Assembly: GCA_022059125.1 (NCBI GenBank)
Contig: JAEUWY010000016.1
Span: forward strand, 1,364,001 to 1,428,000
Length of the DNA stretch: 64,000 nt
Direction: 5' to 3'
Source of the DNA: Corynespora cassiicola
Lineage: Eukaryota > Ascomycota > Dothideomycetes > Pleosporales > Corynesporascaceae
In this document: in pieces, positions 62,994 through 64,000 of the stretch
Numbering within the stretch: position 1 is the first letter of the stretch
How the letters are laid out: every line of letters begins with the position of its first letter
Translations under genes and position numbers: made by a program
The notes under the pieces: model-generated
Told to the model about the DNA's origin: nothing
Seen by the model: the letters and a program-made list of their open reading frames with translations, nothing else
Databases searched by the model: none

Positions 62994-63090
62994 GGGCTTG
63001 TGGTCTAGTGGTATGATTTTCCCTTAGCAGCGCTTGAACCTTCAAGCCTTAGCCTGGGAAAGGTCCTGGGTTCAATTCCCAGCAAGTCCA
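62994..63090 (+). tRNA. tRNA-Ala(AGC): tRNA-Ala (AGC) with a 25-nt intron
   Basis: Exons 62994..63029 and 63055..63090. The acceptor GGGCTTG pairs with CAAGTCC, giving the G3:U70 wobble that is the main identity element of alanine tRNAs; discriminator A. Anticodon stem TTCCC/GGGAA with loop TTAGCAT, anticodon AGC. T-arm CTGGG TTCAATT CCCAG. The intron follows position 37 and contains a short self-complementary hairpin (gcttgaa/ttcaagc). The D-arm and T-arm resemble proline tRNAs of fungi, so Pro was considered; the anticodon loop and G3:U70 decide for Ala. Confidence 0.87.
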
Positions 63091-63102
63091 GATATGTTAT
63101 TC

Positions 63103-63110
63103 TTTTTTTT
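63103..63110 (+). terminator. RNA polymerase III terminator of tRNA-Ala
   Basis: A T8 run begins 12 nt after the tRNA 3' end, followed by G and a further T5. Confidence 0.8.
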
Positions 63111-63710
63111 GTTTTTGCGAATGCTTGCCTGCTGTCAAGTATTAATTACGTCACGTTCTCCTCTACTTTCTTTTGTTGCATGCGAGATAGATAGGTTGGA
63201 GTCATGCTCACGCTACACCAGCTCATCTATGACGATGAAATTGAAGATTAACTGCATCTGCCTGGAAAATAAGGTTACTCCCTTTTGGGGAAGGTGGTGC
63301 GACACCAGAGTATGGGATGGCGGTCGTTGGGCTCATTGGGAGAAATGGCTCACGAGGTCATGACGAAACGATCTTTGGTACGCTACCTGGAAGGTTTGTT
63401 GCTATGAGACTGGTGTGGGAAAGGATTGGCATGTGTTACAGGTGCCGTTAAATCTCCGACGGGCGTCTTGAGCAGAGTTCGTTCAGGCTGGGGGCCGTAC
63501 TCTCGTGATGATACAATACACCTTTTCCGTGTTTCGGTTTTTGGAAGGGCTAGTTGCTGCTCGTCATGTGTTGGGCACGGTGAGTATGTTCGGATTCTTG
63601 ATGATGCAACACAAAGTTGATGCTATTTGTCTTTACATCAACTTAGTTCACCCTTGGGCGTGAAGCTGAACAATATCTCCAGTACTGTGGCAGTACATTC
63701 ATTATATATA
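63111..63710. other. Intergenic, nothing recognised
   Basis: 600 bp without a supported gene, RNA or repeat. It likely includes the 3' UTR of the minus-strand frame entering from the right edge. Confidence 0.45.
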
Positions 63711-64000
63711 TTACCGCTGACCTGGGTCGGGCCACGGCTGTTGCGTCCCGTGTTCCTTGGGCGGAGTGTATTGCTCCAGCGACCAAGGCACACCCTGTGC
63801 AGACCCTTCCACACCACCAGCTTTGTCTCTCGTCTGCTGTATCCTTGCTCTTAGCATCTCAGACGATATCCCTGAATATTCCCCGGTGGCAGATCCTTGA
63901 GATAGGCCTCTACCATGCCACTGATTCGATTCGGCAGGCGTATCGAACTGATTGGTCGAGCGCATGTTTGTCGAAGGTGCTTGGTTCGTAGATTGGGGGA
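63711..64000 (-). CDS. Possible C-terminal end of a gene entering from the right edge, function unknown
   Basis: A minus-strand frame is open from the window edge to the stop at 63711-63713, covering ~95 codons. Composition is Gln/Ser/Pro/Gly-rich (STNQFDTPAESNQWHGRG, LRARIQQTRDKAGG, GVPWSLEQYTPPKEHG) and looks like the disordered tail of a larger protein rather than random translation. The start and upstream domains are outside, so no function can be given. Confidence 0.4.
   Translation of the reverse strand, partial: PQSTNQAPSTNMRSTNQFDTPAESNQWHGRGLSQGSATGEYSGISSEMLRARIQQTRDKAGGVEGSAQGVPWSLEQYTPPKEHGTQQPWPDPGQR

Overview
The window is a chromosomal segment of a filamentous ascomycete fungus (Pezizomycotina). 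Evidence: protein genes with short (about 47-75 nt) GT-AG introns, a Zn(II)2Cys6 regulator, an AA9 lytic polysaccharide monooxygenase (LPMO), and a giant gene resembling the Woronin-body tether leashin, which is known only from Pezizomycotina. I cannot fix the class or species. No transposon, CRISPR array or viral remnant was seen.

Layout. 1-3659: 3' part of a full-size ABCG transporter (+). 3898-4884: Gly/Pro-rich protein of unknown function (-). 6144-7084: AA9 LPMO with six exons (-), divergent from a copper amine oxidase at 8756-11000 (+). 11597-12557: CstF-64/Rna15-type mRNA 3'-end factor (+). 13732-40360: one gene filling 26.6 kb, with four exons that splice in frame to about 8,814 aa. 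41059-42468: membrane-anchored short-chain dehydrogenase (+), convergent with a Zn2Cys6 transcription factor at 42900-45436 (-). 47638-50880: Nma111-type nuclear HtrA protease (-). 52122-52670: small AT-hook-like protein with a GC-AG intron (+). 54808-56985: malic enzyme (-). 58626-60912: HAM1-like lipid-binding-type protein (+). 61472-61582: intron-containing tRNA-Phe (-). 62994-63090: intron-containing tRNA-Ala (+). 63711 to the right edge: possible 3' end of a further gene (-).

The most notable object is the giant gene. Its N-terminal third is Ser/Arg-rich, with a conserved Trp/Cys patch, a long charged helix and ten Ala/Gly-rich hydrophobic segments. Its centre is a single 17-kb exon with about 40 lysine cassettes (SKKxKKK type) spaced by Pro/Glu/Val/Thr-rich disordered linkers. 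Its C-terminus is a coiled coil followed by a conserved globular domain. This fits a very long flexible tether between an organelle and the septum or cortex. Other points of interest are an AA9 enzyme lacking the usual axial Tyr and its Gln partner, a malic enzyme with both a mitochondrial-type presequence and a C-terminal AHL, a GC-AG intron, and two spliced tRNAs.

Most genes are independent housekeeping or secretory functions. The only functional pairing suggested by position is the divergent pair of copper enzymes (AA9 LPMO and amine oxidase).
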